Source of the DNA: JBGOUJ01 sp041477005
GTDB taxonomy: Bacteria > Acidobacteriota > Terriglobia > Bryobacterales > JACQDG01
Length of the DNA: 13,055 nucleotides
Assembly (NCBI GenBank): GCA_041477005.1
Contig: JBGOUJ010000154.1
Coordinates: 1 to 13,055, forward strand
Direction: 5' to 3'
This document shows, piece after piece, positions 1 to 6,835 of the stretch (position 1 is its first letter; each line of letters opens with the position of its first letter). The notes beneath the pieces are model-generated. The model saw only the letters and a program-made list of their open reading frames with translations, did not search any database and was not told where the DNA came from. The translations under genes and the position numbers were made by a program.

Positions 1-25
1 AGAATTACCATGCCAGCACGCCGAG

Positions 26-88
26 TCCGCTTGCTCACGCGCGCGGCTCAGAAAGCCCTTCCGAGCCGCGACCGTCAGGGAGCGGTTG
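26..88. repeat. Inverted pair of REP-like elements (BIME-like)
   Basis: Two related sequences lie head to head. One runs on the minus strand across 50-26 and the other on the plus strand across 62-87. Both share GAGCCGCG, then a variable short stretch, then AGCGG. The inner boundary forms a perfect 8-bp stem (42-49 with 63-70) around a 13-nt loop. The pairing and the similarity are read directly from the sequence. From memory, a GAGCCGCG...GGGAGCGGTT sequence recurs between genes in Solibacter-type Acidobacteria, but I could not check this. The pair lies downstream of the receiver gene stop at 135, so it could act as a transcript-end stabiliser or REP unit. Confidence 0.55.
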
Positions 89-134
89 GCACTGTTATTT
101 CTTGACAGGCCCTTAGAACGGAGCTAGCGCTCGC

Positions 135-533
135 TCAGCACGCCGCCGCCAGGTGGCGGGGGCTTCGGCCGGCGGCGGCGGCGACGAAGATGCGGCTGAC
201 CTCGCGGTCCTGATAGGGCTCAACCAGAACGTCGAAGCCGCCGGCTTCAAGCACCTGGGTCCAGAGCCGCTCGTCGGCCACGCGGGCGCAGACCACAACT
301 TCGGCCGCAGCGCGCAGGTCGCCGACCCGGTTGAGCACGTCACACCAACTGCCGTCGGGCAGGACAAGATCGGTCAACACCACGCGGACGCCCGGCTCGT
401 CACGAAGCCGCTCGGCGGCCTCGCCGCAACTTCCAGCGGTCACGACATTGGCATCCAGGGCAGTCAGGTGGTCGATCAGAGAAGAGCGCCGCTCCGGCGG
501 CATGACTAGGAGAGCGGTTACAACATTCTGCAT
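135..533 (-). CDS. Stand-alone degenerate response-regulator receiver domain protein
   Basis: This is a 132-residue protein with the alternating beta/alpha layout of a CheY-like receiver and no output domain. The likely phosphoacceptor is D55 in VLTDLVLPDG. Other active-site positions are not canonical. The usual acidic pair after beta1 is replaced by MPPE (residues 11-14), the beta4 Thr/Ser region reads VVVCAR, and the conserved Lys of the K-P motif is Glu in VLVEPYQDREV. It may therefore be poorly phosphorylated or work as a pseudo-receiver. The ATG at 533 is preceded by GGGAGG at good spacing, which supports this start. It lies 125 nt downstream of skp on the same strand and probably has its own promoter. 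No histidine kinase is nearby, so the signal and partner are unknown. From memory, similar single-domain receivers with the ADE.LW...LEAGG.DVL pattern are common in Acidobacteria. Confidence 0.8.
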   Translation of the reverse strand: MQNVVTALLVMPPERRSSLIDHLTALDANVVTAGSCGEAAERLRDEPGVRVVLTDLVLPDGSWCDVLNRVGDLRAAAEVVVCARVADERLWTQVLEAGGFDVLVEPYQDREVSRIFVAAAAGRSPRHLAAAC

Positions 534-603
534 CCTGGCCTCCCTCGGCTACCGGCGCCGCGGCACAGCCTTCCACTCTCACACAACAGGAGAAACTATT
601 CCC

Positions 604-632
604 AGACTATTCCGGGATGGAGGCGAAGTCAA
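604..632 (-). promoter_or_regulatory. Weak candidate promoter for the receiver gene
   Basis: On the minus strand TTGACT (632-627) stands 17 nt from TAGTCT (609-604), upstream of the ATG at 533. The -35 box is close to consensus, but the -10 box matches at only three positions. The same stretch repeats GGAATAGT twice about 11 nt apart, which could instead be an operator. Both readings are guesses from the sequence alone. Confidence 0.22.
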
Positions 633-658
633 TCAAAAAATCGGAGCGGTGAATTTCC

Positions 659-1336
659 TCACGGTTTCGGAGCGGCGGCGGGAGGCTTCGCCGGAGCTGC
701 CTTGGGAGCGGCAATCGGCGGGCGTGTCGGCACCGAGGACTTCCCCCCCGGCGGGGGCGCCGCATTGGCCGGGGCGCTGGAGGTCGCCGCGCCGCCGCCC
801 TGCGCCTTGTCGTAGAGGGTCACAATTTCGTTGGTGATGTCCACGGTGTTGACGGCGTAAAGCACCGGGCTCTGAGGCGAGGAGATGTCCAGGATGATGG
901 CGTAGCCGTGATCCTTGGCGTACTTGTCGATCACGCCCATCATCTTCTGGCCGATGGCGTTGATCAGCTTGCCCTCCTCCTGCTGGTATTCGGCCGAGGC
1001 GTCCTCGTTGTCGCGGGTGAGAGCCTTGTTCTTCGCATCGATCTGCCGGATCAGGTTGTTGCGCGCCTCCTCGCTCATGGTGTTGCGGCCCTTGCTGAGC
1101 TGGGCCTGCAGGTCGTCGAGCTCGCGCTTCTTCTGTTCCAGCCCGGACTGCCTGGGGGCGTACCTGTCCTGCAGCGACTTGGCGGTCTTCTGTCCTTCCT
1201 CGGTGCGGACGATGGCGTCCTGAATATTAATAATTCCCACTTTGGTCCCGGACGCCGCGGGCACTCCCTGCGCCCCGCCGGGCAAGGCCCCGCCCAGCCC
1301 GCATACCGCCAGAATCAACACGGATCTTATTCTCAT
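659..1336 (-). CDS. skp: Periplasmic chaperone Skp/OmpH family protein
   Basis: Skp (OmpH) holds unfolded outer-membrane proteins in the periplasm and passes them to the BAM complex. This 225-residue product starts with a signal peptide (MRIRSVLILAVCGLGGALPG, cleavage near residue 23). The family core begins at VGIINIQDAI (about residue 33). A long charged coiled-coil stretch follows (about 45-130, with QKKRELDDLQAQLSKG), and then a strand-rich part containing YAIILD. The last 50 or so residues are an Ala/Pro-rich low-complexity tail that E. coli Skp (161 residues) lacks. I chose the ATG at 1336 because GAGG lies 6 nt upstream and it begins the signal peptide; the in-frame ATG at 1381 has no ribosome binding site. 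It follows bamA by 54 nt on the same strand, the classical bamA-skp order, so the two are probably co-transcribed. Confidence 0.9.
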   Translation of the reverse strand: MRIRSVLILAVCGLGGALPGGAQGVPAASGTKVGIINIQDAIVRTEEGQKTAKSLQDRYAPRQSGLEQKKRELDDLQAQLSKGRNTMSEEARNNLIRQIDAKNKALTRDNEDASAEYQQEEGKLINAIGQKMMGVIDKYAKDHGYAIILDISSPQSPVLYAVNTVDITNEIVTLYDKAQGGGAATSSAPANAAPPPGGKSSVPTRPPIAAPKAAPAKPPAAAPKP

Positions 1337-1390
1337 CGAACGCCTCGACTTTCCAAGGGGATTACTGCGACCAGGGGTCATTGTAGCACA

Positions 1391-4300
1391 TCAGAACGTA
1401 CGGCTGATCGTAAAGCGGAACGTCTTGCGGGGTTCCTGGAAGGGGATCGCCTGGCCGTACGCCTGGATGGCGTTCATAAACGACACCTGGTTGGGGAACA
1501 TCGACCGGTCGGCCACGATGGGCGGCTGCAGGTTCGTGTTCACCCGCAGCGGGTTGTAGGCGTAGTAAATGCGGAACGGCGCGTTGACCACCGGCAGCAT
1601 GACCTGCAGCTCCAGGCCGGTCGACGCGCGCGGATCCTGGGTGTGAGGGCTGATGCGGATCTGCTTGACGAAGTCGCTCTGCGGAAACAGCGCGTTCAGT
1701 TGTGCCACGCGCCCCGTGTTCATGACCAACTGGCTCGTCTGCGTGATCCGGTCTACGCCGATGTCGAAGAACGGCGCGATCGTAACCGGCCCGAAGATGG
1801 GAATACGGTACTCGAAGTTGCCGATCAACTGCGTGTCGCCGCCGGGAAAGATCAGCCGGTATATGGGCGCCTGGGTGGTTATCGGTGTCTTCGTCACCAC
1901 GCCGTCGACGATCAGGTTCTGCTGCCGCGGGGTGCCGTTGTCGTTGTACACCGGCACCGTGACCACATCGGGGATAAAGGCGATGGGGCTGACGGCTCGG
2001 ATATCGAAGCCCCGGATATCGGTCTCGCCGCCGATGTAATAGCGCGAAAACGGCGGCGCCACCTTGTTGTTGTAACCGGTCAGGAACGATCCCAGGAAGT
2101 GCATCCCGACCACGTTGCGCTTCTTGTTGACCTGGTGGAAATACTTGAAGTCGACCGTCGGCTCCAAGGTGTTGACGTTGCCGCCCGGAATGATGCCGGA
2201 GATTCCCGCCGAGATGTAGAGGCTCCTGCCGCCGGTCGGGTTGATGGGGTGGTTGACCGTGTTGTAGAAGTAATTCGGAGTGATCTTGCTTGTCTTGATG
2301 CCGGAGAGCGAGTTCGGCCCGGATACGTTCTGAAAGTCCAGGAACTCGAAATACTGCTTGGAGGCGTCGGTGAAGGTAGTGACGCGGGAATTGTCGAAGC
2401 CGTAGGTGATCCCGAGGCGGGCGAAGCTGCGCCGGAGCGGATAGCTGGCGAAGACGGTGATCCCGTTGCTCGCCTGCGAGAAATTCTGCAGGTTATTGGC
2501 GCCGATGAGGTTGTAATACGGAATCAGGTTCTGGCCGCTGAGAATGGAGGCCTGGCGCGCCTGGTCGTAGCGAAAGCTGCGAGTGTAAATGGTGAAGCCG
2601 GTCTGGATGGGCTTGTCAAAAAGATACGGCTCGGTGAAACCTAACAGCGCCATCTTCTGGAGGGTGCCGAACTGAGTCTGCAGAGTGAGGGTCTCGCCCA
2701 GGCCGAGGAAGTTGTTGGTTTCGTAGTTGAAGCCGACGAAGCTGCCGGCGAAGCCGGAAACGCCGCCGGTCAGCCCCACTGAGTTCTTGCCGCGCTCCTT
2801 CACCTTCAGGGTCAGATCGACCAGGCCGTTACGGGTGTCGCGCTCTCTGGTGTCGGCTTCTTCGGCCTTCAGCGGCTCGAAATAGCCGAGCTGGTTCAGC
2901 CGCAGGATGCTCAGGTCCCACAGCCGCGTGTTGAACATGTCGCCCTCGTCGAGCATCAATTCGCGGCGGATGACCTTGTCGCGCGTGGTCGTGTTACCCG
3001 AGAAGTTGATGCGGCGAATGAAGAACTGCTTGCCTTCATCGACGGTCAGGTTCAGGTCGATGGTGGGCGGTTTTTCCTGGTCGTGGAAGTCGAAGTTGGG
3101 CTCCGAGACGAAGTCGATGTAGCCGAACTCGCCATAGACCTTCTTCAGGTTCTCCATGCCCTTGCGCAGCTTCGAGACATCGAAGATGGCGCCTTCCTGC
3201 ATCTGGAAGTAGGGCCGCAGCACGGCTTCGGGGGTGCGAAACAGCTTGACGTCGCTGAAGGTGATCTTGCCGACTTTATACTTCTCGCCCTCCTCGACCG
3301 GAACGCGCAGGTCGGCGCGCTTGCCGGGCTTGTTGGTCTTGAAGAGCGGAAGGCGGAAGCCCCCCCCACCGCCGATGTCGCGCATGGTCAGGGTGTGCTC
3401 CCCGACGGTGGCCTTGAAGTAGCCCCGCTCCTGATACTTGTTGCGCAGCCGGTCCTTGTCCTCTTCGAGCTTGCTCTGATCGAACGTCTTCGAAAACAGG
3501 TTCTCCAGGAAGATGCTGTGCGGAACACCGATGGGGTGCAGGTTCTTCATGGCCCAGATGGCGTCGCGCTCCGACATGACCGTGTTCCCCACGATCTCGA
3601 TCTTGCCGACCTTCACCTTGGGCCCCTCCACGATGTTGAACACCAGCTCGATCGAAGAGGGCGGGATCTGGTGGATCTCGGGGGTGACGGTGGCGTACTG
3701 GCGGCCGCGCTCTCCCAGAAGCTCCTTCAGCACCAGCGTGGCGTAAGCGATCTTGTTGGGGTCGTAGCGCGTTTCTACGGTCAGCCCCACCTTGCGCTCT
3801 TTAAACCGGTCCAGGATCTCGGACTGGGTGACCGATTTGTTGCCTTCGTACTTGATCGTTCGGATCATGCGCCGCTCGATCACCGAGAAGCGCACGACGC
3901 GCCCCACCTTGCCGTCCTCCACTTCCAGGCGCACGTCGTCGAAGTAGCCGGTGTTCCAGATGAGCATGAAATCACGGCGAAGCTGCTCGGGGTCGTAGGG
4001 ATCCCCCTTCTTGGAATACAGCCTCCCGATCAGCGTCTCGCGGGGAATGCGGCGATTGCCGCGGAACTGGATGTCCTCGATGATGTCCTGCCGCGGCGCT
4101 GGGGCGGCGGCCGCCGGAGCAGCCGGCTTCTCTTCCTTCTTCTGCTCGGGAACCGGCTTCGGCTCGGGAACCGCTTCGAACGGCGACCTCTGCGGCGGAG
4201 TGGCGGGTTGCTGCGGTTGCGCCTGCTGTGGTTGTGCCTGCTGTGGCTGTGGCTGCGGCGGCGGCGCGGGGGGCTTAGCTTCGGGTTTCGCCTCCGGGAC

Positions 4301-4429
4301 CTCTTCAAAAGGCGATTTCGGTTTCGGCTTCGGCGCCTGCGGGGCGGGCGCCTGTCCCCAGGCCATCCCCGACGAGAGCACAAAAAACATCGCGACTACC
4401 GGCGCGAGCCGGCTTGACATACCAGACAC
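1391..4429 (-). CDS. bamA: Outer membrane protein assembly factor BamA
   Basis: BamA is the central Omp85 subunit of the BAM complex and inserts beta-barrel proteins into the outer membrane. The product is about 1012 residues, against about 810 in E. coli. It has a signal peptide (ending near MAWGQ, residue 26), then a Pro/Gln/Ala-rich linker (about 26-114), then five POTRA repeats starting at IEDIQFRGNRRIP (about 117). A C-terminal 16-strand barrel follows. Diagnostic features are the loop-6 IRGF motif (R806) and the final beta-signal FRFTISRTF ending in Phe. POTRA3 carries a Gly-rich insertion (DIGGGGGF). I chose the GTG at 4429 because AAGGAAGG lies just upstream; the ATG at 4420 is a close alternative, while the GTG at 4462 has no visible ribosome binding site. 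It is followed by skp. The family call is firm; the exact start is not. Confidence 0.96.
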   Translation of the reverse strand: MSGMSSRLAPVVAMFFVLSSGMAWGQAPAPQAPKPKPKSPFEEVPEAKPEAKPPAPPPQPQPQQAQPQQAQPQQPATPPQRSPFEAVPEPKPVPEQKKEEKPAAPAAAAPAPRQDIIEDIQFRGNRRIPRETLIGRLYSKKGDPYDPEQLRRDFMLIWNTGYFDDVRLEVEDGKVGRVVRFSVIERRMIRTIKYEGNKSVTQSEILDRFKERKVGLTVETRYDPNKIAYATLVLKELLGERGRQYATVTPEIHQIPPSSIELVFNIVEGPKVKVGKIEIVGNTVMSERDAIWAMKNLHPIGVPHSIFLENLFSKTFDQSKLEEDKDRLRNKYQERGYFKATVGEHTLTMRDIGGGGGFRLPLFKTNKPGKRADLRVPVEEGEKYKVGKITFSDVKLFRTPEAVLRPYFQMQEGAIFDVSKLRKGMENLKKVYGEFGYIDFVSEPNFDFHDQEKPPTIDLNLTVDEGKQFFIRRINFSGNTTTRDKVIRRELMLDEGDMFNTRLWDLSILRLNQLGYFEPLKAEEADTRERDTRNGLVDLTLKVKERGKNSVGLTGGVSGFAGSFVGFNYETNNFLGLGETLTLQTQFGTLQKMALLGFTEPYLFDKPIQTGFTIYTRSFRYDQARQASILSGQNLIPYYNLIGANNLQNFSQASNGITVFASYPLRRSFARLGITYGFDNSRVTTFTDASKQYFEFLDFQNVSGPNSLSGIKTSKITPNYFYNTVNHPINPTGGRSLYISAGISGIIPGGNVNTLEPTVDFKYFHQVNKKRNVVGMHFLGSFLTGYNNKVAPPFSRYYIGGETDIRGFDIRAVSPIAFIPDVVTVPVYNDNGTPRQQNLIVDGVVTKTPITTQAPIYRLIFPGGDTQLIGNFEYRIPIFGPVTIAPFFDIGVDRITQTSQLVMNTGRVAQLNALFPQSDFVKQIRISPHTQDPRASTGLELQVMLPVVNAPFRIYYAYNPLRVNTNLQPPIVADRSMFPNQVSFMNAIQAYGQAIPFQEPRKTFRFTISRTF

Positions 4430-4566
4430 AAGCCTTCCTTGGTACCTTCTCAAGAAACGCACGGTAGAGTTCCATGGTTACACAAGACGGGCGGAAAAGG
4501 ATAGTTAACTCTGCAAATAAGGGGTGTAGCGTGTTGCGCACACTGTGACGCGGCTTCCACGCGCAG

Positions 4567-5193
4567 CTACTTGAACCGCAGCTCGCAACTTCCGCCGGGA
4601 CCTGTGTAGTGCAAGTGAAAGTTCTTGGCTTTTTGCTGCGGAGCTACTAAGAAGTACAAATATCCAGTGACCGGCTTGCGCGCTTCGCCGAGCGGCAGCT
4701 CCTTCTGCTGCAACACCCCCAACAACGGAGCCGGCTTGCCGTTCGAGGCGGCGTCTTCGCCGGCGCCGCTCGAGGAGCTGACGACGGTATTCTGCGGAGC
4801 GCTGGGCGCGCCCCCGACCATAATGGGACCCAATCCAATCCCGGTACGCGTACGGCCTTCGCCGCCGCTCATGGTGACGACCAGCGTGGCCGATCCGGCG
4901 ATGCGATCGGGAGAATCGGCGGTGGACCGTTCGTTGTCTCGCTCGGAGCGCAGCAGGAAATCGTCGCGCGAGAGGGTGACGGGATAACCGCCGCGCGGGA
5001 CGACCGTCAGCTCCACAATCGCGTACTGCCGCTTCAAATCCGATCCGACAGCTTTGATTTGCCCCTCCTTATCGATGATCAGGCGGGCCGTGATCTCCAC
5101 CTCGACGGTCCTGCCGGACACCGGGGCCGGCGGAGGCGACTCGGCGGATACCCCAGCCGCAAGCAAGACCGCCAACGATGCCCGAGCCAGCAT
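4567..5193 (-). CDS. Secreted hypothetical protein
   Basis: I do not recognise a named family for this 208-residue protein. It begins with a signal peptide (MLARASLAVLLAAGVSA, cut near residue 17). A beta-rich body follows (VEVEITARLIIDKEG, then YAIVELTVVPRGGYPVTLSRDDFLL). The middle is a Gly/Ser/Ala-rich low-complexity segment that looks like a flexible linker. A conserved-looking C-terminal block contains KPVTGYLYFLVAP and ends HYTGPGGSCELRFK. This strand-rich plan resembles immunoglobulin-like extracytoplasmic domains, but that is only an impression. I chose the ATG at 5193 because GAGGT lies 5 nt upstream; an in-frame ATG at 5214 has no ribosome binding site. It precedes bamA on the same strand with a gap of about 137 nt, which suggests an envelope setting but not a shared function. 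Confidence 0.72.
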   Translation of the reverse strand: MLARASLAVLLAAGVSAESPPPAPVSGRTVEVEITARLIIDKEGQIKAVGSDLKRQYAIVELTVVPRGGYPVTLSRDDFLLRSERDNERSTADSPDRIAGSATLVVTMSGGEGRTRTGIGLGPIMVGGAPSAPQNTVVSSSSGAGEDAASNGKPAPLLGVLQQKELPLGEARKPVTGYLYFLVAPQQKAKNFHLHYTGPGGSCELRFK

Positions 5194-5300
5194 AGAACAC
5201 CTCTTGCGGTTCATTATGGCACAAAGTGGGGATGCCTCCGGCTTTTCACCGGAACCTTAATCCCGGCCGGTGGCAACGGCTCGGCAAGGCAACGAAAGAA

Positions 5301-5487
5301 CCAAGGCAAAAGGCAAAAGGCAAAAGGCAAAAGGCAAAAGGCAAAAGGCAAAAATCAGGGATGCGCCGCTCTACGGCGCGGCATTCTGCCCGGCCGGCGG
5401 GCCGGGCACTTTAAGAAATGTCCCCTTCCTTGATTTTTGCCTTTTGCCTTTTGCACTTTGCCTTTTGCACTTTGCCTTTTGCCTTGG
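5301..5487. repeat. Palindromic array of heptamer GGCAAAA
   Basis: Seven perfect tandem copies of GGCAAAA fill 5305-5353. Seven units of the reverse complement TTTTGCC fill 5435-5483, two pairs of them altered to TTTTGCA-CTTTGCC. Extending to the flanks gives inverted arms of 57 nt (5301-5357 and 5431-5487) with only four mismatches, around a 73-nt centre. Weaker TTGGC/TTTGGCC repeats continue to about 5515. The array sits in the gap of about 450 nt between two divergent genes (5193 and 5643); I see no gene or convincing promoter in the rest of that gap. Reading frames across it give only KGKRQKA- or FCLLPFA-type repeats and are not genes. Confidence 0.93.
5363..5408. other. Two GC-rich hairpins in the centre of the GGCAAAA palindrome
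   Basis: The central part of the palindrome folds on its own. GCGCCG (5363-5368) pairs with CGGCGC (5374-5379) around a 5-nt loop. TGCCCGGCC (5387-5395) pairs with GGCCGGGCA (5400-5408) around a GGCG tetraloop. An AT-richer stretch ending in AAATGTCCCC follows. The stems are perfect. They resemble REP-type hairpins, but no family is assigned. Confidence 0.7.
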
Positions 5488-5642
5488 CTTTGGCCTTGGC
5501 TTTTGCCGTGCCTTGCCGTTGTCTTCCTTTGTTGGGAAGCGCCCTGTACCAAATGGGCGCCCGTCAGTGCGCCAAGCGCTTGCCATCACTGCCGGCACCA
5601 CAGGCCACCCACCTTTGTTAAGATGACCCGTAGGCCGCCCCC

Positions 5643-6020
5643 ATGATCAATTTAGTGAAATTACACCACGTCTCGTTTGCGTCTAAAGACTTGAGCGCCA
5701 GCCGCGCTTTTTTCGGCGGAGTGTTAGGGCTTTCGGAAATCGAGCGCCCGGGCTTCAACTTCTCCGGGGCCTGGTATTTGTTGGGTGATCGGCAACTGCA
5801 TATCATCGAGAACCACGGCGAGGGGCCGGAGGCCGCCTCGCGGCTGGGACGATCCGATCACCTGGCCCTGGAAGTGGCCGACATCGAGGCTGTCCGAAGT
5901 ACATTGCGCGGGCACGATATCGCTTTTGAGGAGGGTGGCAACCGCCACCTCGGGATGGAGCAGATCTTCTGCCGCGATCCGGACGGGCACGTGCTGGAAT
6001 TCGTGCGCTATCACCAGTGA
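5643..6020 (+). CDS. VOC superfamily (glyoxalase/bleomycin resistance fold) protein
   Basis: This 125-residue protein has the two beta-alpha-beta-beta-beta modules of the vicinal oxygen chelate superfamily. Module 1 runs from VKLHHVSFASKDL to LHIIENH, and module 2 from DHLALEVADIEAV to GHVLEFVRYH. Likely metal ligands are H9 (or H8), H53 or E56, H73 and E119. The DPDGHVLEF ending is typical of the family. Members include glyoxalase I, ring-cleaving dioxygenases, fosfomycin-modifying enzymes and epimerases. The length fits a single-domain enzyme acting as a dimer, but the substrate cannot be told from sequence. There is no signal peptide, so it should be cytoplasmic. The ribosome binding site before the ATG is weak. 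The next gene starts 13 nt after the stop, so the two probably share a transcript. Confidence 0.87.
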   Translation: MINLVKLHHVSFASKDLSASRAFFGGVLGLSEIERPGFNFSGAWYLLGDRQLHIIENHGEGPEAASRLGRSDHLALEVADIEAVRSTLRGHDIAFEEGGNRHLGMEQIFCRDPDGHVLEFVRYHQ

Positions 6021-6033
6021 AAAGGGGCGCCAG

Positions 6034-6624
6034 ATGCGGAACCTGTTGAGGATGGGATTGGGGTGCGTGTGCCTGGCCTGGGGCGCGGCAGCAGCCTACG
6101 GCCAGACGGCGGAAGCCTCGGTGTCGCTCGGAGCAGGAATCTTTACAGATAAGAACCTGGGCCAGATCAGCCTGACCGACACGGCCCAGCTCAAGAACGG
6201 CTTTCGACTTTCGGCGCGCTTGAGCATCAACCAGTGGCGGTTCTTCGGCCACGAGATCGGCTATGGCTACAACCACACCACGCTGGATTTCGGCAGCCAG
6301 GGCAGCACGGGAATGGGGGTACACCAGGGGTTCTACGATTTCCTGGCCCACGCGCTGCCCGCGGGCAGCCCCATTCGGCCGTTCGTCTGCGGCGGGGTCG
6401 GCTTCGCTTCTTTCTTTCCGCCCGGCACTTCGGTCTACGGCGGCAACGGTATCACCAAATTCGGGCTCAACTACGGCGGAGGAGTGAAGGTGAAGCTATC
6501 CCCGATCTACGGCGTGCGCGTCGACGTCCGCGATTACGTCACCGGGAAGCCGTTCAATTTTACGAATGTGAGTGGCCTGCTGCACAACGTCGAGGTGTCG
6601 GCCGGGTTCTCGATCCTCTTTTAG
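6034..6624 (+). CDS. Small outer-membrane beta-barrel protein (OmpA/OmpX-like porin fold)
   Basis: This 196-residue protein begins with a signal peptide (MRNLLRMGLGCVCLAWG, cut near YGQ at about residue 24). The rest is built of short amphipathic strands rich in Gly and aromatic residues: FRLSARLSI, HEIGYGYNHTTLDF, KFGLNYGGGVKVKL, YGVRVDVRDYV. It ends in VEVSAGFSILF, with a terminal Phe as expected of a BAM substrate. Size and pattern fit an eight-stranded barrel of the OMP_b-brl type, and its own role is unknown. I chose the ATG at 6034 because AGGGG lies 6 nt upstream and it starts the signal peptide; the reading frame is open upstream only by overlap with the VOC gene. The stop codon lies inside the first unit of the repeat cluster that follows. 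Confidence 0.85.
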   Translation: MRNLLRMGLGCVCLAWGAAAAYGQTAEASVSLGAGIFTDKNLGQISLTDTAQLKNGFRLSARLSINQWRFFGHEIGYGYNHTTLDFGSQGSTGMGVHQGFYDFLAHALPAGSPIRPFVCGGVGFASFFPPGTSVYGGNGITKFGLNYGGGVKVKLSPIYGVRVDVRDYVTGKPFNFTNVSGLLHNVEVSAGFSILF

Positions 6625-6670
6625 GAGCAGCCATCATAGGAGCAGCCATCAGCGGTCAGCCGTCAGCCGT

Positions 6671-6702
6671 CGGCAACCCGGCGGCGCTTGCCGGGTTTGC
6701 CG
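6671..6702. other. GC-rich hairpin inside the GTCAGCC cluster
   Basis: CGGCAACCCGGC (6671-6682) pairs with GCCGGGTTTGCCG (6690-6702) with one bulged T, around the 7-nt loop GGCGCTT. There is no T-tract after it, so it is not a canonical intrinsic terminator. It occupies the same inner position as the hairpins of the other two palindromes. Confidence 0.72.
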
Positions 6703-6780
6703 AAAGCTGGCGCAGCAGCCGTCAGCCCTCAGCGATCAGCACTCAGTCCACCGGACGCCGCCTCCCCGGTTGCTGAAAGC

Positions 6781-6835
6781 TGATGGCTGAAGGCTTCGTC
6801 TGATGGCTGACGGCTTCGTCTGATCGCTGCTGGCT
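6781..6835. repeat. 20-nt tandem repeat in the GTCAGCC cluster
   Basis: TGATGGCTGAAGGCTTCGTC (6781-6800) is followed at once by a copy with one change (6801-6820), and then by a diverged partial copy from 6821. The repeat is itself made of GCTGA-type units, so it looks like a higher-order duplication within the cluster. Confidence 0.85.

Noticed and set aside
102..107. Perfect TTGACA that could be a -35 box
   Set aside because: No -10 box lies at 16-18 nt, and there is no plus-strand gene downstream; it falls at the end of the receiver gene.
908..2644. Open reading frame of 578 codons on the plus strand, opposite skp and bamA
   Set aside because: It is antisense to two firmly identified genes, has no recognisable motif, and its composition follows from the GC-rich third positions of bamA.
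3083..4417. Open reading frame of 444 codons on the plus strand, opposite bamA
   Set aside because: It is antisense to the POTRA region; the Arg/Leu-rich end reflects the Pro/Gln linker read backwards.
4463..4566. Promoter or terminator between the secreted protein gene and bamA
   Set aside because: I found only short imperfect pairings (GTAGC with GCTAC) without a T-tract, and no box pair with good spacing.
5305..5483. CRISPR array
   Set aside because: The units are 7 nt in direct tandem with no spacers, and the second half is inverted. No cas gene is present.
5580..5624. TTGCCA and TAAGAT as a promoter for the VOC gene
   Set aside because: The two boxes are about 33 nt apart, far too wide for a sigma-70-type promoter, and no other -35 fits.
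5226..5646. Several short overlapping frames with KGKRQKA or FCLLPFA repeats on both strands
   Set aside because: They are translations of the GGCAAAA array, in many frames at once, with no start signals. The heptamer period makes all frames open.
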